DNA of 27,981 nucleotides, from assembly GCA_016190785.1 (NCBI GenBank), contig JACPPX010000118.1:1-27981 (forward strand), given 5' to 3'. The translations under genes were made by a program, and so were the position numbers. Positions 1 to 7,280 of this stretch are shown piece by piece. The stretch's first letter is position 1, and the number at the start of each line of letters is the position of its first letter. The notes below the pieces were generated by a model, which was not told the DNA's origin, did not search any database, and saw nothing but the letters and a program-made list of their open reading frames with translations. The stretch comes from Chloroflexota bacterium (GTDB lineage Bacteria; Chloroflexota; Anaerolineae; UBA7937; JACPPX01).

Positions 1-647
1 AAGGTGAGGTGGTGAGGGGTGGGGAATTTTGGAGCCTGACCAAACCCTCCGTGCTGTTCATCAAAACTGGAGGCGAGTTGGGAATATGCCTTTTTCTGCA
101 CGCCTTCCTCCAATTCCTCCCCTCCCATTTCCTGTAGCGGCTCTTGGAGGTTGGCCGAGATTTGCTGAGCACTTTCCTCGATTTCTTCCCGACGCGTATC
201 CCAAAGATTTTTGACTCGGGCGCACAATTCCAGCATCCCTATTCTTCCGAAGCGGCTCTCCCGCGGCAGGTAAGTGGCGGCGAAAAAGGGGCGTTTATCG
301 GGGGTCATCACAATATTGAGCGGCCAACCTCCGCCCCCGGTCAACATCTGAGAAACAGCCATATAAGTGTTGTCAATGTCCGGCCGCTCTTCGCGATCCA
401 CTTTTATGGAAACAAAAGTATCATTCATCGCCTGAGCAACTTCTGGATCTTCAAACGATTCCTTTTCCATCACATGGCACCAATGGCAGGTAGAGTAGCC
501 AACAGACAAGAAGATTGGCTTGTCTTCCCGCCTGGCCTTCTCAAAAGCCTGTTCTCCCCAGGGGTACCAATCCACCGGGTTGTGGGCATGCTGGAGAAGG
601 TAGGGGCTTTTCTCAAATATCAGCCGGTTTTGGTATTCCTGACCCAT
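1..647 (-). CDS. YyaL/SSP411-type thioredoxin-domain protein (DUF255), N-terminal part
   Basis: This is the amino-terminal 215 codons of a large protein whose remainder lies beyond the left edge. Reading the minus strand from an ATG at 647 gives an early block HNPVDWYPWG, then GYSTCHWCHVM, VDREERPDID and GGGGWPLN, the hallmark blocks of the DUF255 thioredoxin-like domain found in bacterial YyaL and mammalian SSP411. The CxxC here is C-H-W-C. A GGGGAG about 11 nt upstream is a plausible ribosome site. Family members normally run to about 600-700 residues, with an (alpha/alpha)6-barrel domain after the thioredoxin fold. The biochemical role is not established. It is the last visible gene of the lgt operon, 68 nt after the DUF2085 gene. 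Identification is firm; function is not. Confidence 0.93.
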   Translation of the reverse strand, partial: MGQEYQNRLIFEKSPYLLQHAHNPVDWYPWGEQAFEKARREDKPIFLSVGYSTCHWCHVMEKESFEDPEVAQAMNDTFVSIKVDREERPDIDNTYMAVSQMLTGGGGWPLNIVMTPDKRPFFAATYLPRESRFGRIGMLELCARVKNLWDTRREEIEESAQQISANLQEPLQEMGGEELEEGVQKKAYSQLASSFDEQHGGFGQAPKFPTPHHLT

Positions 648-715
648 CTCTACTGAATACTCCCCTGCTTATGTGATACCACTTTGGAGTTCCCGATTCA
701 AGTGTCCTAAGGCTT

Positions 716-1507
716 TTAAGGGAGAGGACCGGGACCCAAGAACAGATACTTCAAAACGGAGAGCACTCCCAGTTCTAAAATGCTAAACAGCAGTCCCCCA
801 CTTACCGGAACCAGAAAATCCGTCCATGATTCGGCATTCCCCACTCGCTTCCAGAAGGCAATAAGGGCTAAGGAATTGAACAGGGAGAGGAAAGCCAATA
901 CCCCGAAGACGCTCGCCAGGGCCACCGGATAGAAGAAAAGGTCAATTCCACCGAGTATAGCCAGCATTATCGACCCCGGCAGGACCCATGATCCGACCAG
1001 CTCCCCAATGTTTTGCGGCACCGCGGCCGGGGATGGCTCCTTCCAGAAGGTGGCGGAGAAAGCCGGCCAGGTAAGGAAGGCCATAGCCAATCCTGCCAAA
1101 AATCCGCTGATCAAGCGCAACCAATTCTGGGGCAGATATAGATATGGCAAGCCGAAATCATAGAGTGTGGCATTTACCCCATCTCCGCCCATAAGGACAA
1201 TAAATCCCAACAGCAAAACGAATATCTCTCGTCGGGGGAAACGGGAGGCCCTGCTGCGGCCAAGAAAGAAAATGTAGAGCAGAGTCAATAAAAAGCCGGC
1301 AAAGATGCCAGTCATTCGCGCTTCCAAGGGTAATTGGTTCCCCGCCAAGAAATAAGAGTGACTGGCCCGCTGCGGGCAGATGCCATAGGCGATAGCCCAC
1401 AATTTGCCCTCTGGGGGCCAAGGAGCGAGAAAGTAAGCCACTCCCCCTAAGAGAAGCAGCCCCAACAGGGCTGCCTCTTTTCTTTCTAGACGCCTAGCCA
1501 TAGCCAC
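716..1507 (-). CDS. DUF2085 family membrane protein
   Basis: A 263-residue polytopic membrane protein with about six hydrophobic segments (roughly residues 12-30, 66-84, 93-108, 129-148, 170-220 and 232-254). The block ICPQRASHSYFLAGNQLP followed by EARMTGIFAGF matches the core of DUF2085, where a Cys, an Arg-Ser pair and a second Arg before a GI-(Y/F)-G helix are conserved. GGDGVNATL and PQNWLRLISG fit the second conserved half. The second cysteine often seen before the 'aRclGi' block is replaced here by Glu. No activity is known for the family. The first start is GTG at 1507; an ATG at 1501 is equally plausible, and neither has a clear ribosome site. It sits 11 nt after the DUF3105 gene, so it is probably translationally coupled. 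Confidence 0.85.
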   Translation of the reverse strand: MAMARRLERKEAALLGLLLLGGVAYFLAPWPPEGKLWAIAYGICPQRASHSYFLAGNQLPLEARMTGIFAGFLLTLLYIFFLGRSRASRFPRREIFVLLLGFIVLMGGDGVNATLYDFGLPYLYLPQNWLRLISGFLAGLAMAFLTWPAFSATFWKEPSPAAVPQNIGELVGSWVLPGSIMLAILGGIDLFFYPVALASVFGVLAFLSLFNSLALIAFWKRVGNAESWTDFLVPVSGGLLFSILELGVLSVLKYLFLGPGPLP

Positions 1508-1518
1508 CGACCAAAGGA

Positions 1519-2121
1519 CTACCCTGGAGTATCCTCCGGACCCTGATCCCGGAAGCGGGCGATGAAACTCCGGATCCGCGCTTCATCGTAGTCATCGAAT
1601 TTATCGATCCACCCCCAGGCGGTAAGGGCAATAGTAGTATCCAGCTCTGGCCGGGGGACAACGATCAATTTCCAGGCGCCCTCAGCGTTAAAAATATCCG
1701 TTAATTTCTGCCGGAGGTCTTGGCATTCACTCTCGCTGAGGCTAGCACAGTTGTAGGAGATGATGACATATCCATGTTCCAGGCTGTGAATCAAATTCCC
1801 ATCCGGCACCGGCTCCGCATATACCCCGGGCTCTGCCGGCAGTGAATAATGCCAGCCGGAGGTAGGAGGGTTAGAGTTGTATTCATAGAGCGGTGCAGAT
1901 CCCGGCGAAACATGCTCCCAACCCAGGATAGGCACTTCCTGCGGCCCACCGGTAGGGCTAGCATCTGCCGGTAGGGTCGGTTTTGCAAATTGGCCATAGG
2001 CCCACCAACCCACAAGGAACAACACCAGGATCCCTCCACCGATGGCCAATAGGCGGTTGCGTTGCTGCTCCTGGGCGCGGCGCCTGGCTCGCTCCTCGCG
2101 TCGAGATATTTTGCGAGCCAT
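1519..2121 (-). CDS. DUF3105 family membrane-anchored protein
   Basis: A 200-residue protein with a very basic cytoplasmic N-terminus (residues 1-23, rich in Arg and Lys), one transmembrane segment (about 24-43) and an extracytoplasmic domain. The blocks YNSNPPTSGWHY (about 99-110) and NLIHSLEHGYVIISYNC match DUF3105, whose conserved histidines (SGxHY, HSLEHG) suggest metal or haem binding; that suggestion is inference. Two cysteines (in YNC and SECQ) could form a disulfide outside the cell. The ATG directly abuts the lgt stop codon, with GGAG 8 nt upstream, so the two are translated together. The family is seen in Chloroflexota and Actinomycetota and has no assigned biochemical role. Confidence 0.87.
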   Translation of the reverse strand: MARKISRREERARRRAQEQQRNRLLAIGGGILVLFLVGWWAYGQFAKPTLPADASPTGGPQEVPILGWEHVSPGSAPLYEYNSNPPTSGWHYSLPAEPGVYAEPVPDGNLIHSLEHGYVIISYNCASLSESECQDLRQKLTDIFNAEGAWKLIVVPRPELDTTIALTAWGWIDKFDDYDEARIRSFIARFRDQGPEDTPG

Positions 2122-3066
2122 CTAACTCGCTCCTGTGGCCGCGATTTCTGGTCGGCGACGATGACGCAGGAAGAGCAGAGTCCCGCCGAATGCCAACAAC
2201 CCCAGGCCAATGATCTGGGCGGTGGGAATCCCCCCCACCAGCCAAGCATCGGGCCTCTGGAATTCCACCAGGAAGCGGCCAAATCCGTAGAGCATCGCCC
2301 AGAGGAGAAATAGATCCCCTTTCATCAGCCGGCCTTCGTATCGCCGCCAGATATAAGACAGAAGAAAAAACCCTCCCAGATTCCACAGCGACTCATAAAG
2401 AAAGGTGGGGTGAAACCGGGTTGTTTCCGGATACTGGTCGATAGAAAACTGCGGGAGCCGATTATCGGCGCTGATCTGAATCCCCCAGGGCATCGTGGCC
2501 GGGTAACCATAGAGCTCCTGGTTGAAGAAGTTCCCCCAACGGCCGATAGCCTGCCCCAGAAACATGCTCGGAGCTACAAAATCCAGCCACTTGGCCAGAT
2601 GCAATTTATAGACCCGGGCATAGAGCCAAGCCCCCAGGAAACCTCCGGCAACTGCTCCATAAATCCCTAGCCCGCCTTGCCAAACATATAAAATCTCCGC
2701 CGGGTGCTGCCGATAATAATCCCAGCCTATGTTCGTCCCTTGAGGACTGGAAAAGATGTGATAAAGCCGGGCCCCGATAAGCCCCAATCCGGCTACCACT
2801 AGGATAGCGTTCCAGATGTGGTCCGGGTTCTCGCCGTTACGGCGGGCTTCGCGGGCGGCATGGTAAGCCCCGACCAATATACCGGTAACCATGAGCACCC
2901 CATACCAATATATGGTCAGAGGACCCAGCCGCACAAAAACTGAATCCGGCAAAGTGTCCGGAGCAAGAAAAGCCCCTAGCAAAACTCCCAAAACTAAGAG
3001 GGTCACATACCAATAGGTAAATAGTGGCCCCTCGCGCTGAAAAATGCCGTCTCGCAAAAAGTTCAT
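2122..3066 (-). CDS. lgt: Prolipoprotein diacylglyceryl transferase
   Basis: Lgt moves a diacylglyceryl group from phosphatidylglycerol to the lipobox cysteine of prelipoproteins, the first step of lipoprotein maturation, in the cytoplasmic membrane. The 314-residue sequence has about seven hydrophobic segments and the signature GRWGNFFNQE (175-184), preceded by the substrate-site GGLGIYG (131-137) and followed by HPTFLYESLW and RPDAW, all expected for Lgt. It is slightly longer than the usual 260-290 residues because of an extra amino-terminal stretch of about 30 residues. A ribosome site (AAGGAC) precedes the ATG and a strong promoter lies upstream. It heads a four-gene operon. A likely client in this window is the DUF4349 lipoprotein at 16897. 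Confidence 0.96.
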   Translation of the reverse strand: MNFLRDGIFQREGPLFTYWYVTLLVLGVLLGAFLAPDTLPDSVFVRLGPLTIYWYGVLMVTGILVGAYHAAREARRNGENPDHIWNAILVVAGLGLIGARLYHIFSSPQGTNIGWDYYRQHPAEILYVWQGGLGIYGAVAGGFLGAWLYARVYKLHLAKWLDFVAPSMFLGQAIGRWGNFFNQELYGYPATMPWGIQISADNRLPQFSIDQYPETTRFHPTFLYESLWNLGGFFLLSYIWRRYEGRLMKGDLFLLWAMLYGFGRFLVEFQRPDAWLVGGIPTAQIIGLGLLAFGGTLLFLRHRRRPEIAATGAS

Positions 3067-3095
3067 AGCCTGTCCTTTCTTAGTAATATGCCCTT

Positions 3096-3124
3096 ATTAT
3101 AGAAGGAGCCGCTCGGCCAGTCAA
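3096..3124 (-). promoter_or_regulatory. Sigma-70-type promoter of the lgt operon
   Basis: On the minus strand there is a -35 TTGACT (3124-3119), a 17-bp spacer and a perfect -10 TATAAT (3101-3096). Predicted transcription starts near 3089, giving a leader of about 22 nt that carries the AAGGAC ribosome site of lgt. One base differs from consensus, so this should be strong and constitutive. Confidence 0.85.
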
Positions 3125-3165
3125 CCCCGCTTGCTTTTACCTTGCCCTAATCTATGCTAGAATTT

Positions 3166-3181
3166 TGTAATCTTGATTACC
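3166..3181. promoter_or_regulatory. CRP/FNR-like operator ahead of the thioredoxin-like/Crp operon
   Basis: The site TGTAA-N6-TTACC contains a perfect 14-bp inverted repeat (GTAATC, TT, GATTAC; 3167-3180). Spacing and bases resemble the CRP-family pattern TGTGA-N6-TCACA. A weak -10 (TACTAT, 3203-3208) without a good -35 lies downstream. If it is used, the start would be near 3215 and the palindrome centred at -41.5, the class II activator position. The encoded regulator two genes downstream is the obvious candidate to bind, by inference. Confidence 0.5.
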
Positions 3182-3234
3182 ATTTATTTGGGTGAGAAGG
3201 CTTACTATCTATAAATATTGAGGAGTTCTCAAGG

Positions 3235-3504
3235 GTGAGCACAAAATTACAAATTGTGGTTGAGCCTCGCTGTGCCTTTTGTCCCCAAGCTATAACCTTG
3301 GGCCAGCAGGCCAAAAGCCATTTTCCGGACCTGGAGGTAGAGATATTGGATCTGGCTCAACAAGGAACCCAGCGCCCAGAACAAGTCGTAGCCGTACCCA
3401 CTTTCCTTCTCAACGGTGAGGTAATCTCCTTGGGCAACCCCTCTGCACTGCGTCTCTTCCAGAAAATCGAGGAAAAAATGATGAACACCGGTTTTCAAGC
3501 CTAA
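3235..3504 (+). CDS. Small thioredoxin/glutaredoxin-fold protein (CxxC)
   Basis: An 89-residue protein starting at GTG 3235, with AGGAG 9 nt upstream. It shows the minimal thioredoxin-fold pattern: a beta strand (LQIVV), an active-site C-A-F-C (Cys13, Cys16), a helix, a second strand (LEVEILDL), and the cis-proline strand VAVPTFLLNGE before a final helix. The length fits small glutaredoxin-like or archaeal-type thioredoxins rather than the 105-residue standard thioredoxin. It probably acts as a cytoplasmic dithiol-disulfide exchanger, perhaps reduced by TrxB encoded at 6303. Only 15 nt separate it from the Crp/Fnr gene, so they are co-transcribed, which suggests a link between thiol status and that regulator. 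The substrate is unknown. Confidence 0.8.
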   Translation: MSTKLQIVVEPRCAFCPQAITLGQQAKSHFPDLEVEILDLAQQGTQRPEQVVAVPTFLLNGEVISLGNPSALRLFQKIEEKMMNTGFQA

Positions 3505-3519
3505 TTCGGGGATGATCTA

Positions 3520-4215
3520 ATGCCCTTAAAATTAACCCGGGAACAAGCATTAAAAAACAAAATAGCTTATCTCCTGGAGGCCGAGATCTTCCAAGACCTC
3601 ACTCCCCAGGACCTCTCAGAGATGGATCGCACTCTCACTCTAGCCACCACCCTCACGGGTAAGATTTTCTACTCTCCTGAGGAAACGGGAGAGGTACTTT
3701 TTATCCTCAAGAAAGGACGGGTGCAAATCTATCGCATCTCCCCTGAGGGGAAGAAACTGGTTCTGGACACCTTCGGCCCAGGGAGCATATTTGGGGAGAT
3801 GTCCCTCATCGGCCAGGGGATGCACGACTCCTTCGCCGAGGCGGTAGAGGATTGCGTGATCTGCGTGATTAGCCGCGATGAACTGGAGCGGCTGCTCCTC
3901 AAGAAACCCCAGATTTCCCTCCGCTTTCTAGAGGTTTTAGGACAGCGGCTCTCCGAAGCGGAACGTCGCTTAGAGGATCTAGCCTTCAAAAGCGTCCCCG
4001 CCCGACTGGCCTCTCTCCTTCTTCGTTTGGGGCAGGAGCAGGGTGCTACGATCAGCGGATTCACTCACCAAGACCTAGCGGAAATGGTGGGGACCTACCG
4101 CGAGACGACCACCGCTACCTTAAACCAATTTCGTTCCCAGGGCTTGCTCAGTATTGGCCGGAAGAAGATCGAGATTCTGAATTGGGATGGGCTGCAGGAG
4201 GTAGCCGGAGAATAA
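3520..4215 (+). CDS. Crp/Fnr-family transcriptional regulator
   Basis: A 231-residue regulator. Residues about 20-140 form a cyclic-nucleotide-binding-type beta barrel (FILKKGRVQIYRISPEGK, then FGPGSIFGEMSLIG), a dimerisation helix follows at about 135-160, and the C-terminus is a winged helix with THQDLAEMVGTYRETTTATL. The Arg-Glu pair in the recognition helix matches the base-reading pair of CRP, so a TGTGA-like half site is expected; a similar palindrome lies at 3166. The FGEMSL segment is in the right place for a phosphate-binding cassette, but the Arg typical of cAMP binders is absent (GQGMHDS follows), so the ligand is uncertain. The only two cysteines form C-V-I-C in the effector domain. 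No N-terminal iron-sulfur cysteines like those of FNR are present. Confidence 0.92.
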   Translation: MPLKLTREQALKNKIAYLLEAEIFQDLTPQDLSEMDRTLTLATTLTGKIFYSPEETGEVLFILKKGRVQIYRISPEGKKLVLDTFGPGSIFGEMSLIGQGMHDSFAEAVEDCVICVISRDELERLLLKKPQISLRFLEVLGQRLSEAERRLEDLAFKSVPARLASLLLRLGQEQGATISGFTHQDLAEMVGTYRETTTATLNQFRSQGLLSIGRKKIEILNWDGLQEVAGE

Positions 4216-4247
4216 AAGGCCACCTCGCAGTGGCCTTCTCTTTCTCC
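4216..4247. terminator. Bidirectional intrinsic terminator
   Basis: A perfect 8-bp stem, AAGGCCAC (4216-4223) with GTGGCCTT (4230-4237) and a 6-nt loop, is followed by a pyrimidine run on the plus strand and by TTTTATT on the minus strand. It lies between the converging Crp/Fnr and bactofilin genes and can serve both. Confidence 0.8.
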
Positions 4248-4261
4248 CCCAACCGTAAATA

Positions 4262-4639
4262 TTATTTTCGTTTTTCAACCTTGGCTTCGGCGATGGCTGG
4301 CTGATTTTCCATAATTACTTCCCCGGCGAAGACCCCTCCCTCGTCCACGACAAAGGAGTCCACCGTAATATCTCCCATTACCTGCCCGCCAGAGAGGATT
4401 TCCAAGCGGCCAAGAGCATTGATATTCCCTTTAACCGCCCCGGCCACCGAAACGTTATTGCCCTTTATCTCCGCTTCAACCTTCGCCGCCTCTCCGATGA
4501 TGACATTTCCCTGGCTCTCCACCCTACCGACAAACACCCCATCAATGCGCACCCCGCCCTCACAGATAAGGTCCCCCTTGAGGCTGGCGGTGGGGCCGAT
4601 GACATTTTCGATTTTATCCTTGGCTTGATCTGCAGCCAC
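4262..4639 (-). CDS. Bactofilin-family polymer-forming protein
   Basis: A 125-residue protein consisting almost entirely of the bactofilin beta-helix. Repeats of about 17-18 residues carry alternating Gly, Val and Ile (LKGDLICEGGVRIDG, VIIGEAAKVEAEI, VSVAGAVKGNI, LEILSGGQVMGDI, FVVDEGGVFAGEV). Bactofilins self-assemble without nucleotide into membrane-associated filaments that position cell-wall enzymes or shape the cell. I chose the GTG at 4639 because a perfect AGGAGG lies 6 nt upstream. The longer in-frame ATG at 4696 overlaps the -35 box of the promoter and lies upstream of the likely transcription start. It is monocistronic and ends at the shared terminator. Confidence 0.9.
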   Translation of the reverse strand: MAADQAKDKIENVIGPTASLKGDLICEGGVRIDGVFVGRVESQGNVIIGEAAKVEAEIKGNNVSVAGAVKGNINALGRLEILSGGQVMGDITVDSFVVDEGGVFAGEVIMENQPAIAEAKVEKRK

Positions 4640-4667
4640 TTTTATCCTCCTTACGCGATTGGCTTTA

Positions 4668-4696
4668 ATACTAACGGGGAGAGTGCCGATTGTCAA
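4668..4696 (-). promoter_or_regulatory. Promoter of the bactofilin gene
   Basis: A perfect -35 TTGACA (4696-4691), a 17-bp spacer and a -10 TAGTAT (4673-4668) on the minus strand. The predicted start near 4661 leaves a leader of about 22 nt containing AGGAGG, in agreement with the GTG start at 4639. Confidence 0.82.
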
Positions 4697-4717
4697 ACCA
4701 GCAGAGAACAGTATATC
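4690..4717 (+). promoter_or_regulatory. Possible divergent promoter for rdgB
   Basis: On the plus strand TTGTCA (4690-4695) and TATATC (4712-4717) are 16 bp apart. The -35 lies on the same bases as the bactofilin -35. The match is partial and the only support is its position upstream of rdgB. Confidence 0.35.
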
Positions 4718-4759
4718 AGCCTCTAAGTTGTGTGCTAATATCCTGTCGAGAATGATAAG

Positions 4760-5353
4760 ATGAAATTGCTTCTCATTGCCACCCGTAACCCCGGCAAATT
4801 CCGAGAATACCAGGAACTCCTGGCCAGCCTCGACCTAACCCTGACCTCACTGGATAGAGAAAAGATATACCTGGAAGTGGAAGAGGTGGGAAGGAATTAC
4901 AGTGAGAATGCAGCGCTAAAGTCACGGGCCTATGCTCGGCTTTCGGGGATTCTAACCGTGGCCGATGATTCCGGGCTGGAGGTGGACGCCCTGGGTGGTG
5001 AACCGGGCGTCTATTCCTCCCGCTATGCAGAAAATGACGCGGAGCGGATAGAGCGGCTTCTAAGCCGAATGCGGGACCTTCCCTGGGAGAGCCGTGCTGC
5101 CCGCTTCCGCTGTGTCATTGCCCTCGCCACTCCCCAGGGACAGACTTGGACCGCCGAGGGAACCTGTGAGGGTTTTATCGCTCTGGCACCATCCGGAGAG
5201 CAAGGCTTTGGATACGACCCTGTTTTCTATCTGTCAGAGCAAAAGAAAACGATGGCCGAACTGCCACTGGAAGTCAAGAACCAGATCAGCCACCGCGCCC
5301 GCGCTGCTCAGGCCATCCACCCTGTCTTGGTGCAACTGGCCCGAGGCCGATAA
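4760..5353 (+). CDS. rdgB: XTP/dITP diphosphatase (Ham1/RdgB family)
   Basis: A house-cleaning nucleotide pyrophosphatase that hydrolyses dITP, XTP and ITP to monophosphates and pyrophosphate, keeping deaminated purines out of DNA and RNA. The 197 residues match the family length. Diagnostic features are TRNPGK (8-13) for the nucleotide triphosphate, VADDSGLEVDAL with Asp69-Asp70 as metal and catalytic acids, GVYSSRYA (83-90), GFGYDPVFY in the substrate pocket and SHRARA near the C-terminus. There is no strong ribosome site ahead of the ATG. It stands alone between the divergent bactofilin gene and a converging hydrolase. Confidence 0.96.
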   Translation: MKLLLIATRNPGKFREYQELLASLDLTLTSLDREKIYLEVEEVGRNYSENAALKSRAYARLSGILTVADDSGLEVDALGGEPGVYSSRYAENDAERIERLLSRMRDLPWESRAARFRCVIALATPQGQTWTAEGTCEGFIALAPSGEQGFGYDPVFYLSEQKKTMAELPLEVKNQISHRARAAQAIHPVLVQLARGR

Positions 5354-5358
5354 AGATG

Positions 5359-5412
5359 TTAGCGTCGGGCTGAAGCCACACGCAAGAGCAGTAACCGGAA
5401 AGGTGACGCTAA
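5359..5412. repeat. Inverted repeat between rdgB and the hydrolase gene
   Basis: Perfect 8-bp arms TTAGCGTC (5359-5366) and GACGCTAA (5405-5412) flank 38 nt, just beyond the rdgB stop and reaching the stop of the converging hydrolase. There is no T-run after either arm, so it is not a classical terminator. Confidence 0.4.
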
Positions 5413-6176
5413 TAGAGTACTGAGTCCAAAAAGCTCTGCATTGCCTCGGTCACTTCCTGTGGCTTTTCCAGCATCACCATATGCCCCGCCCCGGGAACGA
5501 CAACCACCCGAGCGCCAGGGATATGATCCCGCAAGTACTGGGCATAATTAGGCGGGGTCAAGCGATCCTCATCGCCGCAGATTACCAGAGTCGGCACCCC
5601 AATCTCCCCTAACCGCTGCATTACATCAAAGCGATCGCATGCCGAAAAGTCATCGAAAAGCACCTCGGGTTGACTGGCCCGCAACTCTGCCTCACCCTGG
5701 TGCAAGGTTTCCTTCTCCGCTCCTGATCCGTAGAACCAAGTGACCAGACTGCTGATCGTATCCTCCACATTTTCCTGCAAGCCGTGGAGAAATTCGGGGC
5801 GAACCCGTAGCCGAGCCCCGGTGCCGACCAGAATTAGCCCGATTATTTGCGGACCTTGACGCAGGGCCAATTCCAGGGCTATAGCCCCGCCCATAGAATG
5901 GCCGACGATTATTGCTTTCTCGATGCCCAAAGCACCCAAAAACTCCAGAACGAAATCAGCATATGAGGTGATGGATTCCCGGCCCGCGCTTCCTGATCTC
6001 CCATGCCCGGGCAGGTCCAGGGCAATAGCTCGAAAGTTTTGCAAGCCATTCACCTGGAGCAGCCAAATCCGATGGGTTCCTCCCGCCCCGTGGAGCATTA
6101 TCAGCGTTTGCTGCTCGTCACCATGGGATTGCTCAACATAGAATACCGGTTGGCCTTTGACATTTATGGTGGGCAT
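5409..6176 (-). CDS. Alpha/beta-fold hydrolase
   Basis: A 255-residue soluble alpha/beta hydrolase. The oxyanion-hole motif LHGAGG is at 28-33, the nucleophile elbow GHSMGG places Ser94 as the nucleophile, GDEDRLTP offers Asp204 as the acid, and GAGHMVMLEKP gives His232 as the base, with DLPGHGRS (54-61) typical of the subfamily. A variable lid occupies about 120-180. The substrate cannot be read from sequence; esterases, haloperoxidase-like enzymes and C-C hydrolases all share this pattern. The ATG has only a distant GGAG upstream. It is separated from upstream trxB by a strong terminator, so it must have its own promoter, which I could not locate convincingly in 6177-6253. Confidence 0.88.
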   Translation of the reverse strand: MPTINVKGQPVFYVEQSHGDEQQTLIMLHGAGGTHRIWLLQVNGLQNFRAIALDLPGHGRSGSAGRESITSYADFVLEFLGALGIEKAIIVGHSMGGAIALELALRQGPQIIGLILVGTGARLRVRPEFLHGLQENVEDTISSLVTWFYGSGAEKETLHQGEAELRASQPEVLFDDFSACDRFDVMQRLGEIGVPTLVICGDEDRLTPPNYAQYLRDHIPGARVVVVPGAGHMVMLEKPQEVTEAMQSFLDSVLY

Positions 6177-6253
6177 GTTAAGCTATTGACTCCATATTGA
6201 AACTAGAACTCACTAAGAGCTTGCCGTAAGTAAAATGCGCATTCATCACCCAC

Positions 6254-6287
6254 AAAAAGGGCGAGCAGATCAGAGCTCGCCCTTTTT
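6254..6287. terminator. Intrinsic terminator after trxB
   Basis: A perfect 13-bp stem (6254-6266 with 6275-6287), GC-rich at the loop side (GGGCGAGC / GCTCGCCC) and closed by an A5/T5 pair, with an 8-nt loop. Because the arms start with A5 and end with T5, it works on either strand. It isolates trxB from the hydrolase gene. Confidence 0.9.
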
Positions 6288-6302
6288 CCAAAAAAACAGG
6301 GG

Positions 6303-7232
6303 CTATGCTTTGCGGTCGCCGAGAGAGGCCAGGTATTTTTCTGCCTCCATCGCCGCCATACACCCGAAACCGGCGGAGGTCACAATCTGACGGAAGATGT
6401 GATCCGAGACTTCTCCCGCGGCAAAAACCCCGGGTATATTGGTGTGCATCCGCTGGTCAGTGACAAGATAGCCCATTTCGTCCATCTTCAACTGGTCGAC
6501 AAAGAGCTGTGTATTGGGGGTGTGGCCAATGTAGACAAAGACCCCTTCCGTGGCCAGGGTTGCTGCTTTGCCGTTTTTCACATTCTCAGTCTCTACTGCC
6601 TGGACTGTCCCATCGCCGGAGATCTTGCGCACCAGCGTATCCCAGATAAACTCGATCTTGGGGTTGTTGAAAGCCCGCTGCTGAAGGATGGGATCCGCCC
6701 GCAACTCATCGCGACGATGGATTATCCTCACCTTATTAGCAAAACGGGTCAAGAATAACCCCTCTTCAACAGCAGAGTCTCCCCCACCCACCACTACTAC
6801 ATCTTTCTCCCGGAAAAAGAAGCCATCGCAAGTCGCACAATAAGAAACTCCCTTACCGGTAAACTCCTTCTCCCCTGGAACTTCCAATGCCCGGGGAGTG
6901 GCCCCGGTGGCGATAATCACTGCCCGGGCTTGGTACTCCTTGGCATCGGTCTTAATCGTAAATGGTTCAGTATTGAGGTCCACGGCGGTGACCTGCTCGA
7001 AGGCCATCTCCGTGCCAAACCGTTCCGCCTGCTTCTGCATCAACTCCACCAGTTGCGGGCCGGTGAGGGTTTCCGGAAACCCGGGATAGTTCTCCACTTC
7101 ATAGGTAAGGGAGATCTGTCCCCCCACCACATAACCAGTGATCAGCAGCGGATTGAGGTTGGCCCGGGCGGCGTAGATGGCGGCGGTCAATCCCGCCGGT
7201 CCAGAGCCGATGATCAATAATTGCCGTTCCAT
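6303..7232 (-). CDS. trxB: Thioredoxin reductase (NADPH)
   Basis: A flavoprotein that passes electrons from NADPH through FAD to a redox-active disulfide and on to thioredoxin. The 309 residues match the bacterial low-molecular-weight enzyme. The FAD Rossmann motif GSGPAG is at 9-14, the catalytic pair is C-A-T-C (Cys132, Cys135), the second Rossmann motif is GGGDSAVEE (149-157), and HRRDELRA at 172-179 holds the arginines that usually read the NADPH 2'-phosphate. The C-terminal FAD block is GVFAAGEVSD. An AGGAGG ribosome site sits just before the ATG. It may serve the small CxxC protein at 3235 and the peroxiredoxin-like protein at 26239. Upstream palindromes suggest regulation. Confidence 0.97.
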   Translation of the reverse strand: MERQLLIIGSGPAGLTAAIYAARANLNPLLITGYVVGGQISLTYEVENYPGFPETLTGPQLVELMQKQAERFGTEMAFEQVTAVDLNTEPFTIKTDAKEYQARAVIIATGATPRALEVPGEKEFTGKGVSYCATCDGFFFREKDVVVVGGGDSAVEEGLFLTRFANKVRIIHRRDELRADPILQQRAFNNPKIEFIWDTLVRKISGDGTVQAVETENVKNGKAATLATEGVFVYIGHTPNTQLFVDQLKMDEMGYLVTDQRMHTNIPGVFAAGEVSDHIFRQIVTSAGFGCMAAMEAEKYLASLGDRKA

Positions 7233-7280
7233 TAAATCCTCCTTAGAAAGAAGACAACGGACTCCGAATTAGTTTACTTA

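Noticed and set aside
144..656. 170-codon plus-strand frame
   Set aside because: Opposite the YyaL-type gene with its STCHWCH motif; the plus-strand product has no recognisable features.
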